Assembly (NCBI RefSeq): GCF_006716765.1
Contig: NZ_VFPO01000001.1
Location: 3,162,001-3,226,000 of the forward strand
Source of the DNA: Actinomadura hallensis
GTDB lineage: Bacteria > Actinomycetota > Actinomycetes > Streptosporangiales > Streptosporangiaceae
DNA: 64,000 bases
Direction of reading: 5' to 3'
Part shown: piece by piece, positions 8,659 to 17,214 of the stretch
Numbering within the stretch: position 1 is the stretch's first letter
How the letters are laid out: the number at the start of each line of letters is the position of its first letter
Notes under the pieces: generated by a model
What the model was told of the DNA's origin: nothing
What the model saw: the letters and a program-made list of their open reading frames with translations, nothing else
Databases searched by the model: none
Position numbers and translations under genes: made by a program

Positions 8659-10308
8659 ATGGCAGATATCACCGAGTCGCCCGAGTGGTCCGCGCTGGCC
8701 GCGCACCAGGCGGAGATCGCCGGGCGGCACCTGCGCGAGCTGTTCGCGGACGATCCGGGGCGTGCCGGCCGCATGACCGTCACCGCGGGGGACCTCCACC
8801 TGGACTACTCCAAGCACCGCGTCACCGGCGAGACGATCGGGCTGCTGACGGCGCTCGCCGAGCGGGCCGGGCTGCGCGCCCGGATCGAGGCGATGTTCAC
8901 CGGCGAGCGCATCAACGTCAGCGAGAACCGCGCCGCCCTGCACACGGCGCTGCGGATCCCGCCCGGCGAGACGCTGACGGTGGACGGGCAGGACGTCGCC
9001 GGCGACGTCCACGCCGTCCTGGACAAGATGGCCGACTTCTCCCGCCGCGTCCGCTCGGGGGAGTGGACGGGCTTCACCGGCAAGCGCATCACCACCGTCG
9101 TCAACATCGGCATCGGCGGCTCCGACCTCGGCCCCGCCATGGCGTACGAGGCCCTCGGCGACTACGCGGACGCCGGGATCTCCTGCCGCTTCGTGTCCAA
9201 CATCGACCCCGCCGACATCCTCGGGAAGCTCGACGGCCTCGACCCCGAGCAGACGCTGTTCGTCGTCAGCTCCAAGACGTTCGGGACGCTGGAGACCCTC
9301 ACCAACGCCAAGGTGGCGCGGCGGTGGCTCGTGGAGCGGCTCGGCGACGACGCCGCGGTCTCGCGGCACTTCGTCGCGGTGTCGACCAACGCCGAGCGCG
9401 TCGCCGAGTTCGGCATCGACCCCGCCAACATGTTCGTGTTCTGGGACTGGGTCGGCGGCCGCTACTCGCTCGACGCGGCCATCGGCCTGTCCCTGATGAT
9501 CGCGATCGGCGGCGAGGCGTTCCGCGAGATGCTCGCCGGGTTCCGCGAGATCGACGAGCACTTCCGCACCGCGCCGTTCGAGGCGAACATGCCGGTCCTG
9601 ATGGGGCTGCTCGGCGTCTGGTACACCGACTTCTTCGGCGCGCAGACACGGGCGGTCCTGCCCTACGCGCAGCGCCTGTCGCGCTTCCCCGCCTACCTCC
9701 AGCAGCTCACGATGGAGTCCAACGGCAAGTCGGTGCGGGCCGACGGCGCGCCCGTCGTCGCCCAGACCGGCGAGATCTTCTGGGGGGAGCCCGGCACCAA
9801 CGGGCAGCACGCCTTCTACCAGCTCCTGCACCAGGGCACCCGGCTCGTCCCCGCCGACTTCATCGGCTTCGCCGAGCCGTTCGAGGAGCCCGCCGTCGAC
9901 GGGCCCGCGGGCATGCACGACCTGCTGATGGCGAACATGTTCGCGCAGACCTCGGCGCTCGCGTTCGGCAGGACCGCCGAGGAGATCGCCGCCGAGGGGA
10001 CGCCCGCCGAGCTCGTGCCGCACAAGGTCATGCCGGGCAACCGGCCGACCAGCACGATCCTGGCGCCCAAGCTCACGCCGAAGACGCTCGGGTCGCTGGT
10101 GGCGCTGTACGAGCACGTGGTGTTCGTCGAGGGGACGATCTGGGGCATCGACTCCTTCGACCAGTGGGGCGTCGAGCTCGGCAAGGTCATGGCGATGGAC
10201 CTCGTGCCCGCCCTCACCTCCGCCGAGCCGCCGGCGGGCGGGGAGCCCGACGCGTCCACCGCGGCGCTCGTGCGCAGGTACCGCGAGCTGCGCGGCCGCA
10301 AGGTCTGA
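8659..10308 (+). CDS. pgi: glucose-6-phosphate isomerase
   Basis: A 549-residue enzyme that interconverts glucose 6-phosphate and fructose 6-phosphate in glycolysis and gluconeogenesis. The sugar-phosphate site ([13 protein letters not shown]), the signature [12 protein letters not shown] and the C-terminal [10 protein letters not shown] are intact. The frame is open far upstream, but the ATG at 8659 begins the conserved [10 protein letters not shown] and has a purine-rich GGAGGAG about a dozen bases upstream; an ATG at 8647 sits directly against that site and is less likely. A strong GC hairpin follows the stop. Expression is presumably housekeeping. Confidence 0.96.
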   Translation: MADITESPEWSALAAHQAEIAGRHLRELFADDPGRAGRMTVTAGDLHLDYSKHRVTGETIGLLTALAERAGLRARIEAMFTGERINVSENRAALHTALRIPPGETLTVDGQDVAGDVHAVLDKMADFSRRVRSGEWTGFTGKRITTVVNIGIGGSDLGPAMAYEALGDYADAGISCRFVSNIDPADILGKLDGLDPEQTLFVVSSKTFGTLETLTNAKVARRWLVERLGDDAAVSRHFVAVSTNAERVAEFGIDPANMFVFWDWVGGRYSLDAAIGLSLMIAIGGEAFREMLAGFREIDEHFRTAPFEANMPVLMGLLGVWYTDFFGAQTRAVLPYAQRLSRFPAYLQQLTMESNGKSVRADGAPVVAQTGEIFWGEPGTNGQHAFYQLLHQGTRLVPADFIGFAEPFEEPAVDGPAGMHDLLMANMFAQTSALAFGRTAEEIAAEGTPAELVPHKVMPGNRPTSTILAPKLTPKTLGSLVALYEHVVFVEGTIWGIDSFDQWGVELGKVMAMDLVPALTSAEPPAGGEPDASTAALVRRYRELRGRKV

Positions 10309-10322
10309 CGTGCCCGGTCCCG

Positions 10323-10360
10323 GACCGCGGGATCCGGCCGTGACCGCGGGGTCCGGCCGT
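10323..10360. repeat. 19-bp tandem repeat downstream of pgi
   Basis: Two units (10323-10341, 10342-10360), each GACCGCGGG(A/G)TCCGGCCGT, between the pgi stop and its terminator hairpin. No coding role. Confidence 0.7.
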
Positions 10361-10388
10361 GACTCCGTTCCCCGTCCGGGCACGGAAA

Positions 10389-10416
10389 GGGCTCGCCGGC
10401 CGGCGCCGGCGGGCCC
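10389..10416 (+). terminator. pgi terminator hairpin
   Basis: A 12-bp stem (10389-10400 with 10405-10416, one G-T wobble) closed by a CGGC loop. There is no U-tract, as is usual in actinomycetes. The position after pgi and before the convergent EF-hand gene suits a bidirectional terminator. Confidence 0.6.
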
Positions 10417-10490
10417 CTGCCGTTCCCTGCCGCCCGCCGCCCGGCCGGGTCTCCGGCGGGCGGCCGGAGGCGGAGGCGGGGCGTGGGCGG

Positions 10491-10748
10491 TCAGGCGCGC
10501 GCGCCGGGCAGCGGGCCCTCGGCCCAGCCCTGGGACTCCAGGATGGCGCGGAACTCCTCGAAGGAGATGAACCCGTCGAAGTTGCTGTCCGCCCTCTCGA
10601 ACCTGTCCTGGGTCTCGGCGCGCGTCCAGGCGAGGCCCAGCTCCTCCAGGACGAGCGTGAACTCCATCAGGTCGAGCTTCTCGTCGCCGCCGAGGTCCGC
10701 GCGCCTGAAAAGGGCAAGGAGATCGTCCCCGGTCGGTCTCGTCGTCAT
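10491..10748 (-). CDS. small EF-hand calcium-binding protein
   Basis: An 85-residue protein with two EF-hand loops. The second loop (Asp54-Glu65, DSNFDGFISFEE) is canonical with acidic residues at positions 1, 5 and 12. The first (Asp18-Glu29, DLGGDEKLDLME) has Gly at position 3, which should weaken calcium binding. Such calerythrin-like proteins in actinomycetes are cytoplasmic calcium buffers or sensors. The ATG is preceded by GAGGAG at a good distance. It lies head-to-tail with the SIS gene, with no clear functional tie. Confidence 0.88.
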   Translation of the reverse strand: MTTRPTGDDLLALFRRADLGGDEKLDLMEFTLVLEELGLAWTRAETQDRFERADSNFDGFISFEEFRAILESQGWAEGPLPGARA

Positions 10749-10841
10749 CTCGCTCCTCGTGCCGGTCCGATGTGGCCACGCATCATGTCATAAGGAGCGA
10801 GGCCGCCCATACGAGAAACGCCGCAGGGGCGGCCCGGGTTC

Positions 10842-11609
10842 CTACCCGCCCCGCCGGCCGTCCGGCTCCCCGTCTCCGGCGCCGAGCTCGGGCACCCGGC
10901 GCCGGTACCGCTCCAGCAGCGCGGCGTTCACCTCGTCGCCGCCGGGGACGTTCGCGCTCGTCCAGCGGGGCAGCTCCACCCCGCGCTCCGCCGCGAGGTC
11001 GTCCAGGGCGGCCAGGACCCGCGACCACGCGTACGCGGCGAGGACCGTGGAGACCGCCGCCGTGCGCGGCGCCTCCGCCGGGTGCAGCACGTCGCCGGGC
11101 GGGACGCGGGTGTCCAGCACGATCTCGGCGTGGTCGGCCAGGGTGGTGTCGGCCCGCGCCGCGGCCTTCCGCGACGCCCGCGCCGACGTCACCGCGATCA
11201 CCCGCACCCCCCGGGACGCGCACTCTTCGGCGATCTCGACCGGGTAGGGGTTGCGGCCGCTGGTGGAGAACACCACCGCCGCGTCCGGCGGCGCGGGCGC
11301 GGCCCGGGCGACCACGGCCCGCCCCACGCCCGGGCGACGCTCGACCCGGGTGCTGCGCACGGCGTCGTCGAGCGGGAGCACGCCGGGGTCCCACACCGGG
11401 CGGACCGCGGCGAGCCCCCCGGCCCGGTAGAACGTCTCGCACACCAGCGCCAGGGAGTGGCCCGCGCCCGCGACGTGCACGATCCCGCCGGCTCCGATCG
11501 AGTCCAGCAGCAGCGCGGCCGCGTCCCCGATCGCCTCGCCGGAGACGGCGTCGAGGTCGTCCAGGAGCTCGCGCACCCGGTCGGGGAACCGCCGGGGGGC
11601 GTCAGGCAT
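10842..11609 (-). CDS. SIS-domain sugar isomerase (UPF0309 type)
   Basis: A 255-residue protein with a single SIS (sugar isomerase) domain. The phosphosugar loop is seen as VHVAGAGHSLAL near 45-55 and VVFSTSGRNPYPVE near 113-126. Family members bind or isomerise phosphorylated sugars or amino sugars. It is the last gene of the PTS operon, and its start overlaps the 3' end of the EIIA gene by 8 bases (11602-11609), so it very likely acts on the sugar phosphate delivered by that PTS. The substrate is unknown. Confidence 0.82.
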   Translation of the reverse strand: MPDAPRRFPDRVRELLDDLDAVSGEAIGDAAALLLDSIGAGGIVHVAGAGHSLALVCETFYRAGGLAAVRPVWDPGVLPLDDAVRSTRVERRPGVGRAVVARAAPAPPDAAVVFSTSGRNPYPVEIAEECASRGVRVIAVTSARASRKAAARADTTLADHAEIVLDTRVPPGDVLHPAEAPRTAAVSTVLAAYAWSRVLAALDDLAAERGVELPRWTSANVPGGDEVNAALLERYRRRVPELGAGDGEPDGRRGG

Positions 11610-12048
11610 CGGGCAGGGCCTCCTTCAGGATCCGGGTCATGTCCTCGTCGCCGGACGCGGCGCGGAGCCGGCCGGCCAGGCCGCCGGACAGTGCGCGCGC
11701 CAGCCCCGACAGCGTGCCGACGTGCGCGTCCGGGTCGGGGGTGCAGAACGCGAGCAGCAGGTCCACGGGGTCGTTGTCGGGATGCCCGAACTCGACGGGA
11801 GCCGCGAGGCGGACGGCGGCGACGCCGACGGCCAGGCCCCCGTCCTCCGGCCGGGCGTGGACGAGCGCCAGCCCCTTCGTCAGCACGATGTACGGCCCGT
11901 TCCGCTCGACCACCCGGACGCAGGCGTCCGGATACTCCCCGCCCGCGGCGCCGGCGTCGACCAGCGCGGAGGCCGCCGCGCGGACGGCCTCCCGCCAGCC
12001 GGCCGCCGGGACCGCGCCGCGCGCCGTCACGACGGCCACTACAGCCAT
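11602..12048 (-). CDS. PTS EIIA component (type 2 / ascorbate-like)
   Basis: A 148-residue EIIA protein that takes phosphate from HPr and passes it to EIIB. The phosphorylatable histidine is His64 in GLALVHARPEDGG, the typical place for mannitol/fructose/ascorbate-type EIIA. I chose the ATG at 12048: it has GGAGAGGGG immediately upstream and overlaps the EIIB stop by 10 bases, implying translational coupling. It is cytoplasmic and works with the EIIB and EIIC encoded just upstream. Confidence 0.85.
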   Translation of the reverse strand: MAVVAVVTARGAVPAAGWREAVRAAASALVDAGAAGGEYPDACVRVVERNGPYIVLTKGLALVHARPEDGGLAVGVAAVRLAAPVEFGHPDNDPVDLLLAFCTPDPDAHVGTLSGLARALSGGLAGRLRAASGDEDMTRILKEALPDA

Positions 12049-12338
12049 CCCCTCTCCGCCAGCCGCTCCCGCAGCTGCGCCTCGAGTCCGTCCTTGTCCA
12101 TGAAGTCGCTGACGGTGATCACGACGGGCGCGAGGTCGGCGATCTCGGCGGTGTGCATGCCCTGGCCGATCACCACGTCCGGCGTCATCCCGCGCGCCGT
12201 GGACAGGTCGGTGTTCTCCACCGCGGCGTCCACGCCGAGCGAGCGCAGCGCGTCCTCGGCGGTCATCTTGAGCATCAGGCTGGAGCCCATCCCGACGCCG
12301 CACACGGCGAGGATCTCCAGTCGCCGGTCCAGTGCCAT
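12039..12338 (-). CDS. PTS EIIB component (ascorbate/UlaB type)
   Basis: A 99-residue EIIB protein. The phosphocysteine is Cys13 in the loop LAVCGVGMGSSLML, which matches lactose/ascorbate-class EIIB rather than glucose-class. It carries phosphate from EIIA to the sugar during transport. Its stop overlaps the EIIA start. An AAGGA Shine-Dalgarno lies upstream of the ATG. Confidence 0.87.
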   Translation of the reverse strand: MALDRRLEILAVCGVGMGSSLMLKMTAEDALRSLGVDAAVENTDLSTARGMTPDVVIGQGMHTAEIADLAPVVITVSDFMDKDGLEAQLRERLAERGWL

Positions 12339-12377
12339 CTCGGTCCTTCTCTCGTAGGGGTCGTCGTAGGGGGAGCG

Positions 12378-13811
12378 TCAGGTCTTCGCGGGGGCCGCGC
12401 CGCCCTCCGGCGCCGCCCCCTCCCCGGCCGCCCCGCGCTTTTCGGCCCGGCCGAGGAGCACCAGCGTCACGACCGTGGCGGCGAGCGCGACGGCGGGCAC
12501 GAGCCACACCGAGCGGTCGCCGAGAACGGGGTCGGCCGCCTCCAGCAGCCACGCGATCGCGTACCAGTCGGGGTCGGCGAGGGTGGCGAGCTCCGGCGCG
12601 GTCCGCTCGTACAGGCCCCAGGTGACCCACTGCCCGACGGCGAGGATCAGCCCGGTGACCGCGCCGCCGAGCACCGCGCCGCGCCAGCCGGCCACCACGT
12701 TGCCGAACAGCCCGGCCGCGCCGCCCACGAAGAACAGCATGATCATGGGCGGGGCGAGGGTGAACCAGCCGGCGCCGGCGAACACGCCGAGGCAGCACAG
12801 GAACACCGCGGTGGAGGCCACGAACCCCACCATGACGGCGGTCGGCGCGACGGGGAACACGGTCGGCGCGTCCAGCGCCGGGCGGGTGCCGGGGATGACG
12901 CGGTCGCTGAGCCCCTTGAACGCGGGGACGATCTCGGCGAGGAACATCCGCACGCCGAACAGCAGGATCGCGATGCCGCCGGCGAACCGGAGCCCGACCA
13001 GCAGCGCCCACACCCAGGGGGACAGCTTCTCGTCCATCTCGGCCGCGGCCTCGCGCACCACGCCGTCGTCGGCGAACGCCACCGCCGCCAGCATGATCAC
13101 CGAGATGATCAGCGCGGTGCTGACGTTGACGTCCTTGAAGAACGACAGCTGGCGCGGCAGCTTCAGCCGCTCGGTGTCGTGCTTCTCCCGGCTGCCCAGC
13201 GGCCGGGCGGCGTAGCCGGTGATCAGGCAGGCGAGCGAGCTGGTGTGCGCGAACCCGAACCGGTCGTCGGGCATGACGCGGCGCATCAGCGGGCGCATCC
13301 ACAGCGGCTGGAGGGTCCAGTACGCCGCGACGAACCCGGCCCCGCACAGCACGAGCGTGAGCTGGTCGGCGCCCGGCGCGACCGTCACCAGCGACGCGAC
13401 CGTGACCGTGCTGATCCAGAACATGAGGTGCCCGGTCAGGTACAGGTACCGCGCCGCCGGGAAGATCCGCACGATCAGCACGTGGACGAGGAACGCCACC
13501 GTGATGACCAGCGCGATCGTCCCGCCCTGGTCGGCGAGGAAATCGGCCAGCGTGTTGTCGGCCTTGGGCGGCTCCGTCCCCATCGCGCTGGCGAGGACGG
13601 TCTGGAAGCTGGTCAGCCCGCCGGTGAACACCTCCACGCCGATGAACAGGATGACGACGCCGATCGTGGCGCGCAGCGCGCCGGCGAAGACGTCCTCGAA
13701 CCGCTTGCGCTGCAGGATCAGCCCGATGAGCGTGATGAGCCCGATCAGGATGGGCACCTGGCCGAACACGTTGTCGGCCAGGAAGGTGAGGGTGTCCTTG
13801 ATGACGTCCAT
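12378..13811 (-). CDS. PTS EIIC sugar permease (UlaA/SgaT family)
   Basis: A 477-residue integral membrane permease. More than ten hydrophobic segments are visible, and the start (ADNVFGQVPILIGLITLIGLILQRK) is typical of the UlaA/SgaT ascorbate class. It moves the sugar across the membrane while EIIB phosphorylates it. No UlaD, E, F or G homologues for ascorbate breakdown are nearby; instead an SIS isomerase and a PfkB kinase are, so a different substrate is likely. The C-terminus is an Ala/Gly/Pro-rich tail. Confidence 0.88.
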   Translation of the reverse strand: MDVIKDTLTFLADNVFGQVPILIGLITLIGLILQRKRFEDVFAGALRATIGVVILFIGVEVFTGGLTSFQTVLASAMGTEPPKADNTLADFLADQGGTIALVITVAFLVHVLIVRIFPAARYLYLTGHLMFWISTVTVASLVTVAPGADQLTLVLCGAGFVAAYWTLQPLWMRPLMRRVMPDDRFGFAHTSSLACLITGYAARPLGSREKHDTERLKLPRQLSFFKDVNVSTALIISVIMLAAVAFADDGVVREAAAEMDEKLSPWVWALLVGLRFAGGIAILLFGVRMFLAEIVPAFKGLSDRVIPGTRPALDAPTVFPVAPTAVMVGFVASTAVFLCCLGVFAGAGWFTLAPPMIMLFFVGGAAGLFGNVVAGWRGAVLGGAVTGLILAVGQWVTWGLYERTAPELATLADPDWYAIAWLLEAADPVLGDRSVWLVPAVALAATVVTLVLLGRAEKRGAAGEGAAPEGGAAPAKT

Positions 13812-14005
13812 GGTGAAGTCGCCTCACTTCTCCGGGGGGATGCGCGCCGTCGCCCGTTCCGGCGCGGTCGGGTGGCCGGGGTCCCCGGCCGCCCGTGCCT
13901 CTTCGGCTGGCGGGTGGTCGTCCAGCCCTGTCGGATTCGCGGTCGTTCGGGTTCGCGGTTGGAGGGGGCGCGGTCGGTGGGTTCGCGGCCGGGCCGGGGC
14001 CCGTG

Positions 14006-14737
14006 TCAGCGGGTGGGCGGTCGCAGGTCGATCTCGAAGCGGTACCGGTCGCCCCGGTAGACCGACCTGACGTACTCCAGGGGACGCCCGTTCTCGTCCC
14101 TGGTGATCCGCTCGAACAGGAACGCCGGCATGTGCACCGGGACGCCCAGCTCGGCGGACTCCTCGGCGGTGGTGACGGTGGGCTCGACGGTCTCGGTGCC
14201 CGAGGCGATGACGATGCCGTTGCGCCGCAGCAGCTCGTAGAACGACCGGCCCTCCAGGTCCTGCCGCCTCAGGTCCGGCAGCAGCGACCGCGGCAGGTGG
14301 AGGGTCTCGATCGCCATGGTGGCCCCGTCCGCCAGCCGGAGCCGCCGAATGGTAAATACCTCTTCGTCCGGTGACAGGGCCAGCCTCCTGCCGATCCGCG
14401 CCCCCGCGGTCTCCTTGCGGAACGACAGGACCCGGCCCCCGGGCCGCATGCCGCGCCGCACCATGTCCTCGGTGAACGAGGTCATGGTCAGCGGAACGGC
14501 GATCCGGGGTTCGGCCACGTAGGTGCCGCTCCCGTGCCGCCGCTCCAGCCGGCCTTCGGCGACGAGCCCGTCGACGGCCTGGCGCAGCGTCGGCCGGGAC
14601 ACGCCGAGCTCCTCGGCCAGCCGGCGCTCGGGCGGCAGGGCGTCCCCGGCGTCGAGCCCGTCCAGCATCGAGAGCAGCTTCCGGCGCACCGCCTGCCGTT
14701 TCGTGTGCACCGGCCGGGCTTCACCGGTGGATGTCAC
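14006..14737 (-). CDS. GntR/HutC-family repressor (DasR-like) of the PTS locus
   Basis: A 243-residue regulator: winged-helix DNA-binding domain (about 20-75, ERRLAEELGVSRPTLRQAV) followed by a UTRA effector domain (about 85-240). The family binds phosphorylated sugars and releases DNA. It begins with GTG at 14737. A promoter read toward it has its -35 inside a DasR-type site at 14797-14812, so autoregulation and control of the downstream PTS genes are likely. It precedes the EIIC gene by about 195 bases on the same strand. The true inducer is unknown. Confidence 0.9.
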   Translation of the reverse strand: MTSTGEARPVHTKRQAVRRKLLSMLDGLDAGDALPPERRLAEELGVSRPTLRQAVDGLVAEGRLERRHGSGTYVAEPRIAVPLTMTSFTEDMVRRGMRPGGRVLSFRKETAGARIGRRLALSPDEEVFTIRRLRLADGATMAIETLHLPRSLLPDLRRQDLEGRSFYELLRRNGIVIASGTETVEPTVTTAEESAELGVPVHMPAFLFERITRDENGRPLEYVRSVYRGDRYRFEIDLRPPTR

Positions 14738-14775
14738 GTTCCTCGCCTCCCTCGACGCTGATCCCGTCGTGGCAC

Positions 14776-14812
14776 ACCGTATGTCCCATTATGGCGACTG
14801 GTCAATACCACT
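14776..14812 (-). promoter_or_regulatory. gntR promoter overlapped by a dre-like operator
   Basis: Minus-strand -35 TTGACC (14805-14800), 18-base spacer, -10 TACGGT (14781-14776). The -35 lies inside ACTGGTCAATACCACT (14797-14812), which resembles the DasR dre consensus known from Streptomyces (ACTGGTCTAGACCACT). Repressor bound here would block the promoter directly. The divergent PfkB gene may be controlled from the same site. Confidence 0.65.
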
Positions 14813-14995
14813 TTGCCGGGATCTTCGCCGGCCGCCGCCCGGCCGCGCCCCGGGCGCGCGGAAATCCGGCGGGACGGTGCGCTTGGCCGGCTGACGATCA
14901 GTGCCGTTCCGGCGGTACGTTCCGGGGTAGCAGTCGATTGTCAGCCGTGCGGGCTAGGGTCCGAGCAAGCCCATGCCCTGCACCCCGGGGGCCTC

Positions 14996-16117
14996 ATGAC
15001 TCAGCAGACCGCGCCGGGCCTGCCGCCCGAGCCGTCCCTCGCCGACCCCTGCGCCGAACGGGAGCCGGCGGGGGAGCGGCTGCGCGGCGGCGAGGCCCCG
15101 GCTCCCGCGCTGGACGTGTTCCTGTCCGGCCGCGTCTTCATGGACATGATCTTCACCGGGCTGCCGGGGCTGCCGCCGCCGGGCACCGAGCTGGTCACCG
15201 ACGGGCTCGGCTCGGCGCCCGGGGGCGTCGCCAACATCGCCGTCGCGATGAGCCGGCTCGGCCTGCGGGTCGGCCTCGCGGCGCCGTTCGGCGACGACAT
15301 GTTCGGCGCCTACCTGTGGCGGACGCTCGCCGAGCAGGAGGGCGTCGACCTCGGGCTGTCGCGCCGCGTGCCCGGCTGGTCGACGCCGGTGACCGTGTCG
15401 ATGGCCTACGACTCCGACCGCAGCATGGTCACCTTCGCCCGTCCCGTCCCCGGCCCGGTGGACGACCTCGCGGGCGCCCCGCCGCCGTCCGCGCGGGCGT
15501 GCTTCGTCGACCTCGACCGCCCGATCCCGCCGTGGGTGCCGGAGATGCGCGAGCGCGGCGCGCTCGTCTTCGGCGACCTCGGCTGGGACCAGACCGGCGC
15601 GTGGCCCGCCGAGGTCCTCGACCGGCTCCGCCACGTGGACGTGTTCCTCCCCAACTCCGCGGAGGCGATGGCGTACACGCGCACGAGGACCCCGGCGGAG
15701 GCCGCCGAGGCGCTGTCGCGGCGGGTGCCCGTCGTCGCGGTGAAGTGCGGCGGGGACGGCGCCATCGCGGTCGACGCGCGGAGCGGCGAGCGGGCCGAGG
15801 CCGGCGCGCTGCCGGTCGAGGCGCTCGACCCGACCGGGGCGGGCGACGTGTTCGCCGCCGGGTTCGTGTTCGGCACCCTCGCCGGCCTCCCCCTCGCCGA
15901 GCGGCTCCGGTTCGCCAACCTGTGCGCCGGGCTGTCGGTGCGGCACCACAGCGGCTCGCTCGGGTCGCCCTGCTGGGGCGAGATCGCCGCGTTCGGCGAG
16001 TCGGGCGAGGTCCCCGAGTCGGTCCTGGCCGACTACGCCTTCGTGGTCCCCTTCATCCCGGACACCGCGGACGACTCCGCCGTCCGCGCCGAGCCCACGC
16101 TCCGCGGCGACCGCTGA
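14996..16117 (+). CDS. PfkB-family carbohydrate kinase
   Basis: A 373-residue ribokinase/PfkB-type kinase. The N-terminal glycine motif GGVANIAVAMSRLG and the C-terminal DPTGAGDVFAAGF (catalytic Asp in GAGD, about 279-291) are intact. It phosphorylates a sugar or sugar phosphate with ATP in the cytosol. I chose the ATG at 14996, where homology starts. It is divergent from gntR and the PTS operon, so it probably belongs to the same pathway. Its last 85 bases overlap the convergent AraC gene. Confidence 0.85.
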   Translation: MTQQTAPGLPPEPSLADPCAEREPAGERLRGGEAPAPALDVFLSGRVFMDMIFTGLPGLPPPGTELVTDGLGSAPGGVANIAVAMSRLGLRVGLAAPFGDDMFGAYLWRTLAEQEGVDLGLSRRVPGWSTPVTVSMAYDSDRSMVTFARPVPGPVDDLAGAPPPSARACFVDLDRPIPPWVPEMRERGALVFGDLGWDQTGAWPAEVLDRLRHVDVFLPNSAEAMAYTRTRTPAEAAEALSRRVPVVAVKCGGDGAIAVDARSGERAEAGALPVEALDPTGAGDVFAAGFVFGTLAGLPLAERLRFANLCAGLSVRHHSGSLGSPCWGEIAAFGESGEVPESVLADYAFVVPFIPDTADDSAVRAEPTLRGDR

Positions 16118-17133
16118 TCCCGTGAGGCGCCGGCCCGCCCGCCCGACCCGGCGCCGGCCGGTCCGGGCGCCCCGGCGGGCGCGCCGGGAACGGCCGGGGC
16201 GTTCGCCCGGGTGCGGTACTCCTGGGGGCTCACGCCGTGTTCGCGTTTGAACGCCGTGCTGAGCGCGAACGCGTTGCCGTACCCGACGCGGCGCGCCACC
16301 GCCTCCAGGGTCGCGTCGCTCTCGCGCAGCAGGTCGGCGGCCTGGGCGAGGCGGATGCCGGTCAGGTACGCCATGGGCGGCTCGCCGACCAGCTTCGTGA
16401 ACCGCTGCGCGAGCGCCGCGCGGGACGCGCCCACCTCGGCGGCGAGGCCGGCGACCGTCCAGGGGCGCGCCGGGTCGTCGTGCAGGAGCCGCAGGGCGGG
16501 GCCCACGACCGGGTCGCCGTGGGCGCGGTACCAGCCGGGCGCCCGGGCGTCCGGCCGGGAGAACCACGCGCGCAGCGCGCCGATGAGCAGCAGGTCGAGC
16601 AGCCGGTCGAGGACGATCTCCTGGCCGGGCTCGTCCCTGCCGACCTCCTCGCCGAGCAGCCGCGTCAGCGGCGACCCGAAGTCCTCGCCGCGGACGATCG
16701 CCAGCGACGGGAGGGCGGCCAGCAGCCGCCGCGTGACCGCGCCGCGCATCCGGTAGGTGCCGATCAGCATGACGGCCGGCCCGTCCGGGTCGTTGCCCCA
16801 GGCGCGGACGCCGAGGTCCATCGCCCCCGACAGGCTCGTCCCGTCCGGGGCGGTGCAGCGCTGCTCGGGGTGGATGACGATCTGCGGCTCGGTGCCGGGG
16901 GAGTCGGCGACCGTGTACGGGGCGGGCCCCCGGAAGATCGCGATGTCGCCGGGGGAGACGCGCCGCGGCTCGCCGCCGTCCACGGTCGCCCACGCGTCGT
17001 CGCTGACCATCGACACGAGCGTGAGCGGCGCCTCGTCCTGGACGCGGATCGACCACGGCGGGCTGAGCGACGCGCGCAGCAGGAACGCGCCTCGTGCCCG
17101 GGGCCCGTCCAGCAGGTCGGTCAGGGCGTCCAT
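16033..17133 (-). CDS. AraC-family regulator with cupin-like N-domain
   Basis: A 366-residue activator. The N-terminal part (about 1-190) is a cupin-like sensor and the C-terminal part (about 215-320) has two helix-turn-helix motifs (WTVAGLAAEVGASRAALAQRF and LEAVARRVGYGNAFALSTAFK). This AraC class commonly sits divergent from an NmrA-like reductase, exactly as here. A Pro/Ala/Gly-rich tail of about 45 residues runs into the 3' end of the PfkB gene on the other strand. A -10 TACGCT just before the ATG suggests a leaderless message. Confidence 0.88.
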   Translation of the reverse strand: MDALTDLLDGPRARGAFLLRASLSPPWSIRVQDEAPLTLVSMVSDDAWATVDGGEPRRVSPGDIAIFRGPAPYTVADSPGTEPQIVIHPEQRCTAPDGTSLSGAMDLGVRAWGNDPDGPAVMLIGTYRMRGAVTRRLLAALPSLAIVRGEDFGSPLTRLLGEEVGRDEPGQEIVLDRLLDLLLIGALRAWFSRPDARAPGWYRAHGDPVVGPALRLLHDDPARPWTVAGLAAEVGASRAALAQRFTKLVGEPPMAYLTGIRLAQAADLLRESDATLEAVARRVGYGNAFALSTAFKREHGVSPQEYRTRANAPAVPGAPAGAPGPAGAGSGGRAGASRDQRSPRSVGSARTAESSAVSGMKGTTKA

Positions 17134-17139
17134 GGACCC

Positions 17140-17145
17140 AGCGTA
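17140..17145 (-). promoter_or_regulatory. -10 box of a leaderless araC transcript
   Basis: Minus-strand TACGCT lies six bases before the ATG at 17133, so transcription would start at or next to the initiation codon. No convincing -35. Confidence 0.4.
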
Positions 17146-17214
17146 GACGCTCGCGTATGGAGGCGAGTCTCTCGGCGATGGTGGCCCGGACGGCCCGCCT
17201 GTTGACTCGGAGGC

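Noticed and set aside
13911-13926. Second dre-like site between gntR and the EIIC gene
   Set aside because: Only TGGTC and CCAG are recognisable; too many mismatches.
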